64,000 bases of DNA from Emticicia sp. BO119. GTDB taxonomy: Bacteria > Bacteroidota > Bacteroidia > Cytophagales > Spirosomataceae. Position 1 is the first letter of the stretch; each line of letters starts with the position of its first letter. The DNA lies in NCBI RefSeq assembly GCF_013912375.1, contig NZ_JACETV010000002.1, positions 620,001-684,000 on the forward strand. Direction: 5' to 3'. Shown here one piece after another: positions 1-8,619 of this stretch. The notes below the pieces were generated by a model. That model was not told the origin of the DNA. It saw nothing but the letters and a program-made list of their open reading frames with translations, and did no database searches. The position numbers and the translations under genes are program-made.

Positions 1-1
1 A

Positions 2-274
2 AGAAAGGTTCTGGGTGCTTCTGTAAGTAGTATTCTCGTATTGCTCTCAAAAGACTTTTTGAAATTGGTTCTGGTTGCTATCATTATAGCCACACCGGTA
101 GCCTGGTGGGCAATAGATAACTGGCTACAGAATTTTGAATTCAAGATTCATATCAATGGGTGGATATTTATTGCTACGGGGCTTTTTATGGCTTTATTAG
201 CCATTTTAACAGTTTCGTTCCAAAGCCTGAAAGCTGCCCTGATTAATCCGGTGAAATCGTTAAAGACAGAATAA
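2..274 (+). CDS. ABC transporter permease, FtsX/MacB family (C-terminal fragment; 5' end outside window)
   Basis: Reading frame is open from the first bases of the window and ends with TAA. It opens with 'RKVLGASVSSI', the conserved cytoplasmic motif found just before the last two membrane helices of FtsX-like permeases, followed by a hydrophobic helix, a short loop with 'WLQNFEF', a second helix and the family tail 'ALINPVKSLKTE'. The same tail ends the two permeases that follow, so this is the last part of a third tandem paralogue. These proteins form the membrane part of MacB-type (mechanotransmission) ABC systems in the inner membrane; no ATPase is visible here. An internal ATG at 41 is not the true start. 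Confidence 0.9.
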   Translation, partial: RKVLGASVSSILVLLSKDFLKLVLVAIIIATPVAWWAIDNWLQNFEFKIHINGWIFIATGLFMALLAILTVSFQSLKAALINPVKSLKTE

Positions 275-296
275 GCCCTGCGCTGCGTCCGCTCAG

Positions 297-378
297 CCCC
301 TAAAGGGGAGTTGCTTATGCATGAGGAATAGGATTAAATGAAAATAGTGTCAACTTTTAAAAAAATCCCCTTTAGGGG
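297..378. repeat. paired CCCCTAAAGGGG / CCCCTTTAGGGG inverted repeat between permease genes
   Basis: CCCCTAAAGGGG at 297-308 is followed 58 nt later by its exact reverse complement CCCCTTTAGGGG at 367-378. The pair can fold into a long hairpin in the gap between two permease genes on the same strand. Similar CCCTAAAGGGG-type motifs occur at 45437-45486, which suggests an interspersed intergenic repeat. It may act as a terminator or mRNA stabiliser, but that is inference. Confidence 0.6.
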
Positions 379-397
379 TTAGTGACGAAATTATCTT

Positions 398-3037
398 ATG
401 AAATCTCAACCTCCCCAATGGGCAGATAAGTTACTGGAATGGTTCTGCGCACCTCATCTGCTGGAAGAGGTACAGGGAGATTTGCATGAGCGATTTCTGA
501 AGAATGCACGGGTATTCGGAGAAAAATCAGCCCGTCGAGATTATGTAATTAGCGTTTTGGGTTTTATCAAACCCTTTGCTTTACGACGAAAAACAGAACT
601 AACACCCTCCATATATAACAAAATTATGATTAGCAATTATTTTAAAATCGCATTCCGAAATATCCTTAAATACAAGGGATATTCCTTCATTAACATTCTG
701 GGGTTGGCTACTGGTATGGCTGTAGCAATGCTTATTGGCCTATGGATTTATGATGAACTGAGCTTCAACAAGAATCATCAGAACCATGACAAAATTGCCC
801 AGATAAGAATCAGAGAGGTTGGTGAGCACGGTGTAGGTATCAGCAATTCTGTGCAATATCCTCTTTTGACAGACTTGCAAATCAACCATCATGATAATTT
901 CAAACATATTGTGGCTACCTCATGGAATGTAGATAATGTCTTAAGCGCAGGAGAAAATAAAGTTGGTAGGAAAGGATTATTCATGAGTCCGGGAGCACCT
1001 GAAATGTTAACGTTGAAAATGCAATATGGCTCACGGAATGGCCTGAAGGACCCTAATTCAATTATGCTTTCAGCATCTACTTCACAAGCACTTTTTGGCG
1101 ATACGAATCCCGTCAATCAGATTGTAAAAATAAGTAATGAAACAAATGTAAAAGTAACAGGAGTATATGAAGATCTACCCTTGAATTCTCAATTTAATGA
1201 GCTCAAATTTATATGCCCTTTTGATTTATGGGTAGCTCAGAACAAATGGTTAAAAGAAAAAGCTATGAACGACTGGGATAACCATTTTCTTAAAATTTAC
1301 GCTCAGCTAAATGATAAAATAGACTTTGCCAGGGCAACTACCAATATTAAGGATGCTATTTTAAATAACCTGGGTGATGGCTATAAAGATCAGGCTAAAC
1401 TTAATCCGCAGGTATTTCTATTGCCGATGAATGACTGGCATCTGCATAATTATAATCGCAGTGGAGAATTGGATACCGAGGCCATGAGAATGGTGTGGCT
1501 CATTAGCATTATAGGGGCTTTTGTACTACTATTAGCTTGTATCAATTTTATGAACCTAAGCACAGCCCGTTCTGAAAAACGTGCCAAAGAAGTAGGCGTG
1601 CGCAAAGCAATAGGCTCTATGCGGGCACAACTTATCTGGCAATTTTTTAGTGAATCATTTTTAGTAGTTGCTTTTGCCTTCATATTATCACTTTTGTTTG
1701 TAGCACTTAGCCTTAGCTGGTTCAATCAATTGGCAGCAAAAGAAATGATAATTCCGTTTGCTAATCCTTACTTCTGGTTTATATGTCTTGGATTTATTGT
1801 AATGACTGGTCTTTTAGCAGGTAGTTATCCCGCCCTTTATCTCTCTTCATTTCAACCTGTAAAAGTATTGAAAGGCGCTTTCAGAGTAGGGCGTTTTGCA
1901 TCAGTTCCCCGTAAAGTTTTAGTAGTAGTGCAATTCACGGTTTCAGTTACCCTGATTATAGGCACTATCATTGTCTTCAAACAAATTCAGTTTGCCAAAA
2001 ATCGTCCGGTAGGCTATACCCGTGAGGGAGTAATTATGATAGATATGAAATCAGGAGATTTTTATGGTAAACATGATTTACTCAGAAACGAATTACTTAG
2101 TACAGGTGCGGTAACAGAAATGGCCGAATCAATGGGTAAACCTACTGAAGTATGGTCAGGTAATGATGGCTTTGAGTGGAGAGGCAGAACTCCTGATAGA
2201 GATAAAAGCTTCGGTTCGCTAATGGTGACGCCGGAGTACGGTAAAACAGTAGGCTGGCAATTTAAACAAGGGCGTGATTTTAACCGACAATTGGCATCAG
2301 ATTCAGCAGGTATGGTTATTAATGAGGCGGCAGTTAAATATATGGGTTTGAAGAATCCTGTAGGAGAAGACGTAAGCTGGAAATTTCGGGAGAAAACGCG
2401 GTACTATAAAATCCTTGGTGTTATTAAAGATATGGTAATGGAATCACCTTATGAGCCAACCAGCCCGGTTATCTTTATGATACGTGCCCACGGAGGCCCC
2501 AATACGATAAATATCAAAATTAATCCATCTATTAGCACGTCTGAGGCATTGCCAAAAATAGAAGCAGTCTTCAAAAAACTGATTCCTACTGCTCCGTTTG
2601 AATACAAATTTGTAGATGAAGAATATGCCAGAAAATTCGCTGCTGAAGAGCGCATTGGCCAATTGGCAAATTTCTGCGCCATATTAGCTATCCTGATTTC
2701 TTGTTTAGGCTTGTTCGGCTTGGCCTCGTTTGTAGCCGAGCAACGCATCAAAGAAATCGGTATCCGCAAAATATTAGGCGCTTCTATCAGTAACCTATGG
2801 GCTTTGCTATCAAAAGACTTTGTGTTATTGGTTGTTATCTCACTATTCATAGCATCTCCAATAGCGTATTATTTCATGGAGAAATGGATACAGAAATACA
2901 CGTATCATACAGAAATATCCTGGTGGGTTTTTGCCCTGGCTGGTATAGGGGCAATGGTTATTACCATATTAACGGTAAGTTATCAGGCAATCAAAGCAGC
3001 ATTGATGAACCCGGTGAAGACACTTAAAAATGAGTGA
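398..3037 (+). CDS. ABC transporter permease with N-terminal permease prefix domain 2, FtsX/MacB type
   Basis: 879 aa. Residues 1-80 ('QWADKLLEWFCAPHLLEEVQ', then 'GDLHERF') are the prefix domain seen in front of many Cytophagales FtsX permeases. A transmembrane helix follows near residue 110 ('GYSFINILGLATGMAVAML'), then a MacB-type periplasmic core domain, a first FtsX domain with 'ARSEKRAKEVGVRKAIGS' and three helices, a second periplasmic domain and a final FtsX domain with 'EQRIKEIGIRKILGAS'. It is therefore a double-FtsX permease of the inner membrane. Substrate is unknown; relatives export antibiotics, peptides or lipoproteins or move force to the periplasm. No ATP-binding subunit is nearby. 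It sits in tandem with close paralogues on both sides. Confidence 0.92.
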   Translation: MKSQPPQWADKLLEWFCAPHLLEEVQGDLHERFLKNARVFGEKSARRDYVISVLGFIKPFALRRKTELTPSIYNKIMISNYFKIAFRNILKYKGYSFINILGLATGMAVAMLIGLWIYDELSFNKNHQNHDKIAQIRIREVGEHGVGISNSVQYPLLTDLQINHHDNFKHIVATSWNVDNVLSAGENKVGRKGLFMSPGAPEMLTLKMQYGSRNGLKDPNSIMLSASTSQALFGDTNPVNQIVKISNETNVKVTGVYEDLPLNSQFNELKFICPFDLWVAQNKWLKEKAMNDWDNHFLKIYAQLNDKIDFARATTNIKDAILNNLGDGYKDQAKLNPQVFLLPMNDWHLHNYNRSGELDTEAMRMVWLISIIGAFVLLLACINFMNLSTARSEKRAKEVGVRKAIGSMRAQLIWQFFSESFLVVAFAFILSLLFVALSLSWFNQLAAKEMIIPFANPYFWFICLGFIVMTGLLAGSYPALYLSSFQPVKVLKGAFRVGRFASVPRKVLVVVQFTVSVTLIIGTIIVFKQIQFAKNRPVGYTREGVIMIDMKSGDFYGKHDLLRNELLSTGAVTEMAESMGKPTEVWSGNDGFEWRGRTPDRDKSFGSLMVTPEYGKTVGWQFKQGRDFNRQLASDSAGMVINEAAVKYMGLKNPVGEDVSWKFREKTRYYKILGVIKDMVMESPYEPTSPVIFMIRAHGGPNTINIKINPSISTSEALPKIEAVFKKLIPTAPFEYKFVDEEYARKFAAEERIGQLANFCAILAILISCLGLFGLASFVAEQRIKEIGIRKILGASISNLWALLSKDFVLLVVISLFIASPIAYYFMEKWIQKYTYHTEISWWVFALAGIGAMVITILTVSYQAIKAALMNPVKTLKNE

Positions 3038-3155
3038 TTGAGTGATGTCTTGAACTATGATATGGCTGATTGACCTGGTTTTACTGATGAAAAGTGGTAA
3101 TCATTAATTCATGAATCATAGTTTCAAATAAAATCAATGTAATCAGTTCAATCAG

Positions 3156-5774
3156 GTGAATCAAAGTTCAGACAACATAAAACCCCCTCGCTGGGCAGAC
3201 CGACTTCTTGAATGGTTCTGCGCACCTCATCTGCTGGAAGAGGTGCAGGGAGACCTCTATGAGCGTTTTCAGAAGAATATTCGGGTGTTTGGCTTAAAAA
3301 CGGCCAGAAAAGAATATGTGGTAGGCGTACTGAGTTTTATTAAGCCTTTTGCATTGAAACGGAATACAAATAGTTCACCCCCTTTATATATACAAATTAT
3401 GATTAGTAATTATTTCAAAGTCGCGTTCAGGAATCTGCTCAAATATAAAGGCTATTCCTTTATCAACATTTTTGGTCTGGCAGCAGGTATGGCCGTCACC
3501 ATGCTTATCGGGCTATGGGTACATGACGAACTTTCCTATAATAAACATTTCAAAAATTATGACCGGTTGGGGCATTTGTTTCAGTTTGTCAAATTCGATG
3601 TTGAAAAGTCTACCTACGATGTCATGCCTATTCCTCTGGCAGCAGAGTTAAGAACCAAATACCCTGATTTTGAAGCTGTCAGCCTTTCTTCGAATACCCA
3701 TTCGTTGATATTGGCATCAGGAGAGAAAAAATTCATAAAAACAGGTAATTATGTAGAGCCGTCTTTTGTAGATATGGTATCTGTAAAAATGGTTATGGGC
3801 AATAGAAATGGTTTGAAAGATGTAAATGCCATATTGATTTCAGAATCTTTGGCTGAAGATTTTTTTGGCTTAGAAAATCCATTGGACAAGGTCATTAAAA
3901 TTGATAATAAAGAGAGTGTAAAGGTAGTAGGGGTTTATGAGGATTTTCCATACAATACTACGTTTAAAGAGGTACTTTTTCTTGCTTCCTGGAGCCTGTA
4001 CGAGGCAAGCAGAGAAAATGTGAGAAGAGACAAAGGAGAATGGGATTCAAATTCGTATCAGATTTATGCACAATTAAAACAGGGGGCAGATTTTGATAAG
4101 GTTTCAGCAAAAATTAAAGACATAAGAGTAAACAGAGCAGACCCACCAGGCTATAAACCCGAGTTCTTTGTGCATCCTATGAGTAAATGGCATCTGTATT
4201 CTGATTTCAAGGATGGGATAAATACAGGAGGGTTGATTGAGTTTGTATGGCTTTTTGGAATTATCGGAGCATTTGTTTTATTATTAGCCTGTATCAATTT
4301 TATGAATCTGAGCACGGCACGTTCGGAGAAACGAGCCAAAGAAGTTGGTATCCGTAAGGCGGTCGGGTCTATTCGCGGACAGTTGATTATACAATTTTTC
4401 AGTGAGTCCTTTTTAGTAGTTTTATTTGCTTTTGTTTTATCAATTCTGATTGTTCAATTAGCATTACCATTATTTAATCAGATAGCTGATAAAAAGATCG
4501 GTATTTTGTGGACAAATCCTCTCTTCTGGTTTACAGGATTAGGATTCAGCCTCATTACGGGCCTGGTTGCAGGAAGCTACCCTGCCTTTTATCTGTCTTC
4601 TTTTCAGGCAGTTAAAGTATTAAAGGGTACTTTCCGGATGGGTCGTTTTGCGGCAGTTCCCCGAAAGGTATTAGTAGTACTTCAATTTACGGTTTCGGTT
4701 ACTTTGATTATTGGTACGGTCGTGGTTTTTCGTCAGATTCAGTATGCCAAGAATCGCTCGGTAGGCTACGACCGCAATAAGCTGATTGAGGTGAATATGA
4801 ATACCCCCGAACTATATAAACATTTCAAAGTATTAAAGACTGACTTGCAGAATAGTGGAGCAGTCTATGAAGTCGGTGTTTCTGCCGGTTCGATTACGAA
4901 TCAATCAGGAGGCACCACCAATATATCATGGAAAGGAAAAAGCCCGGAAGGGAAACCGCTATTAATGGCTAATCTTGTATCACATGAATACGGAAAAACA
5001 ATCGGTTGGCAGGTTGTGAAGGGTCGTGATTTTTCAAGAACTTTTTCGACAGATTCGGCGGCCATGATTATTAATGAGTCAGCATTGAAAATGATGGGTT
5101 TTAAAGACCCACTTAATGAAATTGTCACCACCAACGGTAGAGCGTATAAAGTAATAGGGGTAATTAAAGACATGATTAAAGAAAACCCTTTCAGACCTGT
5201 GGCTCCTTCATTTTTTATTGCAGACTCCCGATTTGTTAATGTGATTCTGGTTAAACTTGCTCCTGCTATGAGTACTTCAGAAGCTCTAAGCAAAGTAGAA
5301 ACTGTTTTCAGAAAGCATAATCCTGAGAGTCCGTTTGTATATAGCTTTGTTGATGATCTCTATGGTAAAAAATTCGGTGATGAAGAACGAATCGGTAAAT
5401 TAGCCCTTTTCTTTACTATTCTGGCGGTGCTTATCAGTTGTCTGGGTTTATTTGGCTTAGCGTCATTTGTAGCCGAGCAACGTACCAAAGAAATAGGCGT
5501 CAGAAAAGTATTAGGGGCATCGGTAGCACATCTTTGGGCGTTGCTATCAAAAGATTTTGTGATGTTAGTAATTTTAGCCTTATTTATTGCTTCACCGGTT
5601 GCTTATTATTTTATGAATCAATGGATGATGAGGTATGATTACCGGGCAGGTATCTCATGGTGGATTTTCGCTGCTGCCGGAGCAGGGGCTTTACTTATTA
5701 CTCTGCTAACTGTAAGTTTTCAGGCAATTAAAGCTGCACTGATGAATCCGGTGAGATCATTGAGGTCAGAGTAG
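3156..5774 (+). CDS. ABC transporter permease with N-terminal permease prefix domain 2, FtsX/MacB type (tandem paralogue)
   Basis: 872 aa, closely similar along its whole length to the preceding permease: the same prefix ('RWADRLLEWFCAPHLLEEVQ'), first helix ('GYSFINIFGLAAGMAVTML'), first FtsX motif ('SEKRAKEVGIRKAVGS') and second FtsX motif ('EQRTKEIGVRKVLGAS'). The start is GTG at 3156, which gives the full prefix domain; the nearest upstream ATG (3137) is in another frame. The periplasmic domains differ most between the copies, which suggests divergence in what they sense or bind. The gap of about 120 nt from the previous gene has no clear promoter or terminator, so cotranscription is possible. 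Confidence 0.9.
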   Translation: MNQSSDNIKPPRWADRLLEWFCAPHLLEEVQGDLYERFQKNIRVFGLKTARKEYVVGVLSFIKPFALKRNTNSSPPLYIQIMISNYFKVAFRNLLKYKGYSFINIFGLAAGMAVTMLIGLWVHDELSYNKHFKNYDRLGHLFQFVKFDVEKSTYDVMPIPLAAELRTKYPDFEAVSLSSNTHSLILASGEKKFIKTGNYVEPSFVDMVSVKMVMGNRNGLKDVNAILISESLAEDFFGLENPLDKVIKIDNKESVKVVGVYEDFPYNTTFKEVLFLASWSLYEASRENVRRDKGEWDSNSYQIYAQLKQGADFDKVSAKIKDIRVNRADPPGYKPEFFVHPMSKWHLYSDFKDGINTGGLIEFVWLFGIIGAFVLLLACINFMNLSTARSEKRAKEVGIRKAVGSIRGQLIIQFFSESFLVVLFAFVLSILIVQLALPLFNQIADKKIGILWTNPLFWFTGLGFSLITGLVAGSYPAFYLSSFQAVKVLKGTFRMGRFAAVPRKVLVVLQFTVSVTLIIGTVVVFRQIQYAKNRSVGYDRNKLIEVNMNTPELYKHFKVLKTDLQNSGAVYEVGVSAGSITNQSGGTTNISWKGKSPEGKPLLMANLVSHEYGKTIGWQVVKGRDFSRTFSTDSAAMIINESALKMMGFKDPLNEIVTTNGRAYKVIGVIKDMIKENPFRPVAPSFFIADSRFVNVILVKLAPAMSTSEALSKVETVFRKHNPESPFVYSFVDDLYGKKFGDEERIGKLALFFTILAVLISCLGLFGLASFVAEQRTKEIGVRKVLGASVAHLWALLSKDFVMLVILALFIASPVAYYFMNQWMMRYDYRAGISWWIFAAAGAGALLITLLTVSFQAIKAALMNPVRSLRSE

Positions 5775-5950
5775 ATTACAAAGGCTCGAACAGTGAAGAG
5801 AGCCGCATCAGATAATCATGGACCAGCCTGCAAGATTAAGTAGTTATTGCAATTATGCAGCACATTTGGAAGTTTATTGAGAATAATTCCCTGGAGAACA
5901 TTCCCTGTTTATACACCTGTTCGTTATAGCCGGTGATGCCCATAAATAAT

Positions 5951-6808
5951 TTAATGAGTATTTGAAACTGGATTTAACAAGCGTAAAGCATTAAAAACAG
6001 CCTGATGTGTAATAGTGGCATGGTCTTCTTCTGGGAGGTAATCGAAATAAACTTTTAGGTTTTTACTATTAGTCTTTCTTAGCTTTTCAGCCAGTAAATT
6101 TGCATCTACTTCCATTACTCTCGGGATTTCGGTTGGAGTAAGTCCTTCTTTCCCCACACCAATATACACCTTGGTTGGCTGTAGAAAATTCTCTCGCAGA
6201 ACAACAGAATCAAGGTTTAGTAAAGAACCATTATTCCACCATATACTTGGGCTTATAATAATGTATTGATTGAATAGAGTAGGTTTTTTTAATAAAATTT
6301 CAGTGGCTAATAAGCCTCCCAGAGACTGGCCAATAATGGTTTTATTATTAACTTTAAACTTTTTTTCGATATAGGGTTGTAATTCTTTTTCAATAAAAGC
6401 AATAAATTTATCTGAATTACCAGCAGTTTTGAATTTTTCTTTATCTTTCGTAATAGTGGTTGGATACGTGAAATCTCGTCTGCGGTCTACATTAGCAATG
6501 CCGACTACAATAGATTTTGGAACACGGTTTATCCAGAGAAAAGTATTAAATTGGTAAAGACCTACTATATGAATAAAGTCTTCGTCTTGTGAACCATCTA
6601 ATAGATACACAACATCATAACCAAGGGTATCCAGCCCATATCCTTCAGGTATGTATATATTGAGTATTCTTTTTTCTGATAATTGCTCTGACTGAATTTC
6701 ATCAATTTGCCCTAATATAAATGGTTTACTATTGATTGGAGAGTTATTGTTTTGTCCGAAGCTAATAATAGGAAAGAAAAACAGTAAAAAGATTTGCAGA
6801 GGTTTCAT
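5951..6808 (-). CDS. exported alpha/beta-hydrolase, putative esterase (BesA/IroE-like)
   Basis: 285 aa with an N-terminal signal peptide ('MKPLQIFLLFFFPIISFG'). The body fits the putative esterase family (PF00756: enterobactin-type esterases, antigen 85-like): 'YDVVYLLDGSQDEDF' near residue 64, the nucleophile elbow 'GQSLGG' with Ser162, and a late 'EEDHATITH' segment likely to give the catalytic His. It probably hydrolyses an ester in the periplasm or at the cell surface; substrate unknown. No siderophore genes are close by. A TAAATTTG -7-like box lies 53 nt upstream of the ATG on the minus strand. It is convergent with the permease array. Confidence 0.85.
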   Translation of the reverse strand: MKPLQIFLLFFFPIISFGQNNNSPINSKPFILGQIDEIQSEQLSEKRILNIYIPEGYGLDTLGYDVVYLLDGSQDEDFIHIVGLYQFNTFLWINRVPKSIVVGIANVDRRRDFTYPTTITKDKEKFKTAGNSDKFIAFIEKELQPYIEKKFKVNNKTIIGQSLGGLLATEILLKKPTLFNQYIIISPSIWWNNGSLLNLDSVVLRENFLQPTKVYIGVGKEGLTPTEIPRVMEVDANLLAEKLRKTNSKNLKVYFDYLPEEDHATITHQAVFNALRLLNPVSNTH

Positions 6809-6860
6809 AGTCAGGTAATACTTTCAGGATGCCAATTTAAGCAAGGTTGCCTTACTTAAA

Positions 6861-6868
6861 CAAATTTA
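6861..6868 (-). promoter_or_regulatory. candidate -7 box for the esterase gene
   Basis: On the minus strand this reads TAAATTTG, an exact match to the Bacteroidota -7 consensus TAnnTTTG, 53 nt before the ATG of the downstream gene. No convincing TTTG -33 box was found at the right spacing. Confidence 0.35.
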
Positions 6869-6939
6869 TCTTTTTATAGAACAGAATGTTAAATTGAAGA
6901 ATATTTTATAAAACTTTAATCTTCATAAAGACATTTTCT

Positions 6940-7383
6940 TTACATTTTAGAAAGAATAATATAAATGATATTATTCATTACTCTTATTTGAGGAATTGCG
7001 TTTGGCTTTTCGTCCGGCATATCAAGGGGGATGCCAGTAATAGCAAAGCCACTTTCGGCTAAAGTGTAAAAAATCTGTTCTCCGAAAAGAAAAGTTTCTA
7101 CATCTCTTGCTCCCTTCGTAAAACCCATAGCAATTTTGTAGGGCTTTTTTAGCTTGTATTTGGCAACTACCGCTTTTAGCTCATGAGTTAATTTAGCTCG
7201 CAGGGCGGCATCAACTATTCTTTTTTCATTTTCTATTTTAAGTATAAAAGTAGTGTCAGATACTTGCTTTGATACCGAAAAGCAATGATTTATGCTACCG
7301 GAATACTCATGCATCTTAATACTGCAAATAGCGAAGAGAAGTATGCTACTCATCAGTACCAGCCTTATAAAGGTTGTGCCCAT
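6940..7383 (-). CDS. hypothetical membrane-anchored or exported protein
   Basis: 147 aa, not recognised. Residues about 5-22 are hydrophobic ('FIRLVLMSSILLFAICSI') and could be an uncleaved anchor or a signal peptide. The rest is soluble, mixed alpha/beta in character ('KRIVDAALRAKLTHELKAVV', then 'FLFGEQIFYTLAESGFAITG'). It lies between two other exported proteins on the same strand; TATCTTTG on the minus strand at 7414-7421 could be its own -7 box. No catalytic motif is visible. Confidence 0.6.
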   Translation of the reverse strand: MGTTFIRLVLMSSILLFAICSIKMHEYSGSINHCFSVSKQVSDTTFILKIENEKRIVDAALRAKLTHELKAVVAKYKLKKPYKIAMGFTKGARDVETFLFGEQIFYTLAESGFAITGIPLDMPDEKPNAIPQIRVMNNIIYIILSKM

Positions 7384-7413
7384 AGCTCAAGTATTTAAAA
7401 AGAAAATCTAAAT

Positions 7414-7421
7414 CAAAGATA
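7414..7421 (-). promoter_or_regulatory. candidate -7 box for the 147-aa hypothetical gene
   Basis: Minus-strand TATCTTTG matches TAnnTTTG, 30 nt before the ATG. The -33 element is not clear. Confidence 0.35.
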
Positions 7422-7432
7422 GTAATTATTCT

Positions 7433-8044
7433 TTATCTTGATTTATTACATTTGAAGTCAAACCATAATTTATCAAGGCTTATCCAGACTTTATGCGATA
7501 ATGGTTTAGGGGATAATTCGTAAAAAACAAAAGTTTTATGCTTGTCCGAGCAAGACTTTATATGTGCTTTACAATTAAGCGTTATAGGCATCTGACTCAT
7601 ATAATCCGTCATTTGAATACTCCCTACATAAGTTTGTATATCTCCGTTATCTTTCTTTATTTCTTTAAATGAAGTGACAACTGGGCTAATTTTCAGAATA
7701 TTACGGCCATTAGTCTTGACTAATCCTGTATAATATGCCTTCAGGTTATTATTCAGCGTAGTGGCGCTCATATTTACTTCTCCATCCAGATACCACAAAA
7801 ACGCGTAGCTCCAATACTCATCACTGGTTGCTTTACCCCAGCCCGGAGTAAAGCGAATGTCCTCAACCCCTTTGTACGGAATTTGAGGTGCAAAACTAAT
7901 GGGTATAATAAATCTTTCAATAGCCCACCCTTTTGGGGACGGAAGCTCATACGGAGCTTTCCAGTTATGTTCATCAAATTTAGATTGTTGTCCATAAAGG
8001 TCAAGAGTAAATATAGCGAGTAGTATAAATGCTAAAGGTTTCAT
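7433..8044 (-). CDS. hypothetical exported protein
   Basis: 203 aa with a clear signal peptide ('MKPLAFILLAIFTLDLYGQ'). The mature part is rich in aromatic residues ('WSYAFLWYLDGEVNMSATT') and has two late cysteines. I do not recognise the family and see no active-site motif. It precedes the 147-aa gene with a gap of about 50 nt, so they could be cotranscribed, but each has its own TAnnTTTG-like box. A TAAGTTTG box lies 20 nt upstream of its ATG. Confidence 0.65.
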   Translation of the reverse strand: MKPLAFILLAIFTLDLYGQQSKFDEHNWKAPYELPSPKGWAIERFIIPISFAPQIPYKGVEDIRFTPGWGKATSDEYWSYAFLWYLDGEVNMSATTLNNNLKAYYTGLVKTNGRNILKISPVVTSFKEIKKDNGDIQTYVGSIQMTDYMSQMPITLNCKAHIKSCSDKHKTFVFYELSPKPLSHKVWISLDKLWFDFKCNKSR

Positions 8045-8063
8045 TTTAAATTTTTTTGTGGGG

Positions 8064-8071
8064 CAAACTTA
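8064..8071 (-). promoter_or_regulatory. candidate -7 box for the 203-aa exported protein gene
   Basis: Minus-strand TAAGTTTG matches TAnnTTTG, 20 nt upstream of the ATG, which implies a very short leader. No good -33 box. Confidence 0.35.
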
Positions 8072-8297
8072 AGTATAATACAACTTCTCTGAATGGCCTT
8101 GCTGGTATTTTAAGGACATTTAACATTTTGTGCATAAGGCGATTAATCAATATTATTTTTTCTGGGCTTTTAAGCAACTACCAATAAAAGGCCTTTTCTC
8201 TTTTACCATACGAACAGGTAGTGAGAAGGAATCCAGTACCCCTGAAATACACAGTATAGAATGCAGAGATGATAACAAACGAATAATTATAATGTAA

Positions 8298-8330
8298 AAT
8301 CACGGCAAACCGTGATTGATTTTTATTCTT
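8298..8330 (+). terminator. orphan hairpin with weak T-tract
   Basis: AATCACGG (8298-8305), loop CAAA, CCGTGATT (8310-8317), then 'GATTTTTATTCTT'. It has the form of a weak intrinsic terminator on the plus strand, but no plus-strand gene precedes it, so it may end an unannotated short transcript or be an operator-like inverted repeat. Confidence 0.35.
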
Positions 8331-8548
8331 CTGTATTGTTCCTTTGATGAAAATTCAAGCTATGAAAAACGTCCTCCGGCTATGCGATATACTTATGTGA
8401 TTTTTCCACCAAAATAAGGATATAAGTTATTGAGTCATTGGCTTTGCCGATTATGTGTTATCGTGATAATTGATAAAGTCCTCAGAAACTTTAAGGCATT
8501 ACTCCCAGATTGCCGCTTAGTAAAATAACGCATACAAATACCTGCTGC

Positions 8549-8582
8549 TTTGAAATATTGTCGTTCAAAACACTAAACTTTG
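8549..8582 (+). promoter_or_regulatory. candidate promoter of the HzsA-like gene
   Basis: TTTG at 8549-8552, 21 nt, then TAAACTTTG at 8574-8582, a one-base-longer variant of TAnnTTTG. A start near 8589 would give a leader of about 30 nt before the ATG. Confidence 0.35.
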
Positions 8583-8619
8583 ATAATGATTTTTCCTAAG
8601 CATCCAATCATAATAGACC

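Larger units (their letters stand above)
8045..8619. other. intergenic region, 575 bp, between divergent genes
   Basis: No open reading frame with coding character was found. It holds the promoters of the two divergent flanking genes and one perfect 8-bp hairpin (8298-8317) that sits far from either gene. Confidence 0.6.
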
